This document shows positions 58,066-64,000 of a stretch of 64,000 nucleotides of DNA, in pieces. The stretch spans positions 1 to 64,000 of the forward strand of contig JXTB01000780.1 in the NCBI GenBank assembly GCA_002914805.1, in the 5' to 3' direction. The notes beneath the pieces are model-generated. The model made no database searches, was not told the DNA's origin, and saw nothing but the letters and a program-made list of their open reading frames with translations. Positions within the stretch are counted from its first letter, which is position 1. Every line of letters starts with the position of its first letter. Origin of the DNA: Parasponia andersonii (lineage: Eukaryota; Streptophyta; Magnoliopsida; Rosales; Cannabaceae). The position numbers and the translations under genes are program-made.

Positions 58066-60740
58066 GGATTTCAATGATTGTCTGTAATCCATCACCGTAT
58101 GCGGAACATCTAGGCATGCATGATTTTTGTGTATGAATTTAATTATTCAATATTTATGATTATGCCTGCTCATGATCAATAAGCAAGAGTTGTGCAGAAA
58201 ATGTCAGAAATGCCCACCTCTTGCTGATAAGACCCACAATCTGCCATGTGGGAGACTATATTTCCCGTACTGGAGATGCATGCATTAGCCCACCGTATAT
58301 ATTGTTTATGTATGATTTTTGTTATTGATTTTTCTTCCTATAAACTTTCTAGATTTGTATATAGTTGAATTTTTTAGTACAAATCCACTAGTAAAAAAAG
58401 TGGAATACCAATAGCACTGTTCCATAGTGAAACTTTCAATTGTATACTGAATGACATTTTATCAATACTAAGAATTTGTCTCAAGACACATGCGTCTTGA
58501 TTTTTTCTTTCTTTTTCTTCAAGATGCATAGTAATTTAGCTGAAAGTTCACTTCCGTGATGGAGATTTTAAGATCAACATTGTGTCTGCTCCCATTTTCA
58601 CACTGCCAATACCCCTTGATATCCCTCTAAACTAGTCCCTTTGTTTGTCCCTCATTGATATTAGTGAGAAGAGGATTGATAATTCCATTCTCCTATTTTA
58701 TTCTCACACGAAGATTTCTGCTATATTTTGTGATAACATTAAAATGTGATATATATTAGTGGAGTCTACGTGTCATTTTCAAATATTGAAAAAAAAAAAA
58801 GATTTAACATTGACTTTGGTGGAAACTTTGTGAGTTGATATTATACTCTTATGAACATCAAGTAATAGTGTATATATATATATATATATATATAATTAAT
58901 CATATATATCCATATAAAATTAAATGCTTAAAAGATCGGAGAATTTAATAGTTTTAATAATTTTCTTTTGGTACAGTTAGATAACAATATATTCATGCAT
59001 AAAATTGGACAAAGGTTCATTACCGAAAAAGAGAGAACTTACAAATTTGAGGCATTCAACCCCTTACTTCGTTTGAAATGAGCAGATCAGAGAAGTTAGA
59101 TTTGTATATATTATTGGGTTAGTCTTTTCTTTCATAATGTGAAATGTGAAGCTTTTATTTTTAATCGGCTCTCTTAATTATGTGTGCTACTTTAGTCAAA
59201 CATGTCGACCGTTTATATTAGAGGCATTGAATTCTGGCATGATATAAGGTTTTCAGTCTCCTGAAAACTTAAGATATAAAAGGGTGAACCAAACTTTAAC
59301 CTATATGATATAAAAACAAAGAGAGTGGATTTATGTAACTATTTTAGCAATATGAAAGAGAAGAAATATTACTTTCAAGAGCTGTGATGCCCAGCCACTC
59401 AGGGACGACATGTCAGTTTGGAGAATCAAAATTTCATTTTAGAAGAAGAGATCTAATATGGCGTTACATAGATTGCCTAAAAAATAGAAAAAAATTGATC
59501 ACAAGTAAGTAATTCTAAAATAAGTAAAAGTTCTCTAGTAGGTTAGCAGTTAAATAAATAAATAGTAGACTAAGAATTAAATATAATATATATTATATTT
59601 ATTTTTTTTAGAATAAAAATTTAATCTATAAATTAATTAAAATATAATTTGTATCGGTCAAAATATAAACTAGACTAATCCGACTATTTTCGTATCTTTT
59701 TTTTCAAATGTGCAAAATATAATGTAGGCGTGCCCGTATATTTTTGGTAGTCATAATGGGCTGCTCAGACAGCCAAATGAAACGGTCAGTCTCTGTCAAA
59801 GACTCTTATTATTTGTACGGTGATAAACTGAAAGAGACTGCATAGTCTTACATTAATTAATTAATTAATCAAATAATAAATGTAACTTTACCAAATTTTA
59901 TTCCTAATCAGAATCAAGGAATTAAGAAAAGGAGTATTTATAAGTTGGAAGATTTGTTCGACTTTTTTTCTGATCCAACAAAGAAAACGAACCCACTTTT
60001 CGCCACCCTCCTGTCTGAGCACGCCAAAATCTTAAAATACCCGATTTGCCCTTCAGCGTGTTCTTTTTTTTTTTTTTTTGGGTGCACTTCAACAGTCTTA
60101 AATAAAACTATTGGAATCCAATTATTTTTCGTTTAAGGAATGCAATTCTTACGAGGTTTATGAATATCAGAATGTGTGCTTATGTCATAAATGTTTATTA
60201 CTGTTGGGTTTTATGCCTTATTTTCTCCATCTATACATAATTTTATTTTGAGACAAACCGCGTTGTTCCCTTATGTGTTCTACTACATACAAAAACAATA
60301 AAATTTATAAAATATGGTCGCAAACGTTATGGGTGGAAAATGGAGATACGTTACTTATTTGACCAGGAAAAAAAAAAAAAACCTGTTTTGCTCCTCTCAA
60401 ACAAATTGATTAGCATAATCAATGATTTGACATTTGTGGTACATTAGAATAATTCCACGATAAACTTAGGCAGTTTCTTGATTACTATGAGGTGCATCCA
60501 ATCGAAAACGACCCAACAACAATTCCATGTGTAGGGTCTTTTTTTTTTTTTCCCCCCCGTTAATTTTTGGGTTGTCGATAATTTTGCTATGACTTTAACT
60601 AGTGATATAAAGGCTAGAACAAATATGTTTTTTTCATTACATTTCACTTATCAAGTGATATTATTTCCTGGGCTTATAAAATGATGTAGCACTTGTAGAC
60701 TACTATTATTGTTGTCATTGTTGGAAAATCCATACATAAA
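56521..60740. other. Gene-free AT-rich DNA upstream of the BSK gene
   Basis: No ORF with a recognisable domain is present; a 126-codon minus-strand ORF at 56784-57164 was not accepted. (AT)n microsatellites lie at 58023-58061 and 58870-58894. The right end is the BSK promoter region, with an N at 60756 just beyond. Confidence 0.5.
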
Positions 60741-60826
60741 ATATATATGCGTACANGAAAAGTGGAAAGGAGGAGGCAGAAAGTGGTAAAAGAGAAAAGG
60801 CCATTCCCTTTGCAACAAAGAGTGAA

Positions 60827-60917
60827 ACACACACCCACACACACACACACACACACACTTTTTACTTGCTTGCACACATCAAACGTGACCGACCGCACAC
60901 TCAATTCCTCATTGCAC

Positions 60918-60948
<31 letters not shown>
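60827..60948 (+). repeat. (AC)n and (CT)n microsatellites in the BSK promoter/leader
   Basis: (AC)n at 60827-60858 and (CT)n at 60921-60948 lie 200-325 bases before the BSK ATG, followed by a short (AG)n near 61003-61015. CT-rich tracts of this kind are frequent near plant transcription starts. Confidence 0.9.
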
Positions 60949-60950
<2 letters not shown>

Positions 60951-61150
60951 GTGAGTCTTACCCTTCGTTAAAATATTAAAAATCTATGCATATATTAATT
61001 TTCAGAGAGAGAGAGATTAGAAAAGAGGAATAAGAATAAGAAGTAGTTTTGACTGGAGTGGAGTCTTAATCAGACCAATGCTCACCGTCTGATCTTTTGA
61101 CTTTCCCCTCTAGGTCAATCTATTTTCCTCCTCCTCCTCCTTCTCCATCA

Positions 61151-63847
<2,697 letters not shown>

Positions 63848-64000
63848 GTTTGCTTCTTCCTGTCCTGTTTTTGATATGGTATTTCTGCATTTCAAGAAAA
63901 GACACGTTCTCTGTGTCCGCGTATGGTCACACATGAGTGATGAGGTTTTCCAACGAGGATTTGCTACTTCCTGTCCTCTTCATGTGAATGGAAATTGACA

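Noticed and set aside
59788-59845. Imperfect hairpin CAGTCTCTGTCA / TGAAAGAGACTG
   Set aside because: One 12-base stem with a loop of about 30-45 bases is expected by chance in this much AT-rich DNA.

Overview
The window is nuclear DNA of a flowering plant, very probably a eudicot. The evidence is plant-only gene families with GT-AG introns (IPC synthase, DUF3527, BSK, class I small heat-shock protein, COPT copper transporter), strongly AT-rich intergenic DNA, plant Ty3/gypsy and LINE remains, and many MITE-like inverted repeats. The species cannot be fixed from this alone. Assembly Ns occur at 2106, 5116, 25345-25349 and 60756.

Layout. 1-4312: two diverged LTRs of chromovirus-like Ty3/gypsy elements in opposite orientation, the first followed by a gag segment, meeting at a single N. 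4313-11065: gene-free AT-rich DNA with a degenerate minisatellite-like higher-order repeat (7780-9010) and a long foldback element (9054-9413). 11066-11524: intronless COPT copper transporter (minus). 13280-13714: intronless class I sHSP (plus). 14722-15764: a cluster of four inverted-repeat elements. 18008-22500: a DUF3527 gene with site II promoter boxes, a 5'UTR intron and upstream ORFs. 23040-24679: a three-exon minus-strand gene for a probably plastid-targeted UVR + NTF2/SnoaL-like protein. 25150-25760: probable organelle-derived insert. 26661-27129: Mutator-like MITE with a perfect 9-bp target duplication. 28968-31108: an inverted repeat split by a solo LTR. 31110-37900: gene-free. 38666-42414: a 12-exon IPC synthase gene (plus). 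42850-44090 and 55560-56520: 5'-truncated LINE tails in opposite orientation. 44797-55229: a whole-length but decayed Tat-lineage Ty3/gypsy element with a long antisense ORF. 61151 to the window end: the first eight coding exons of a BSK pseudokinase gene that continues beyond the window.

The host genes do not form an obvious pathway. They are separate housekeeping, stress and signalling genes: copper uptake, chaperone, sphingolipid head-group transfer, receptor-proximal brassinosteroid/immune signalling, and two little-known plant proteins. Their exon structures were derived by reading splice sites and checking phase; the three multi-exon models close without frame conflict.

I found no wholly new system. 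The best leads are the antisense ORF of the Tat element, a COPT protein whose usual methionine pair is Thr/Ile, a clean Mutator-like MITE, a 31-bp poly-T insert bounded by a 16-bp duplication, and a duplicated exon-intron junction in the BSK gene.
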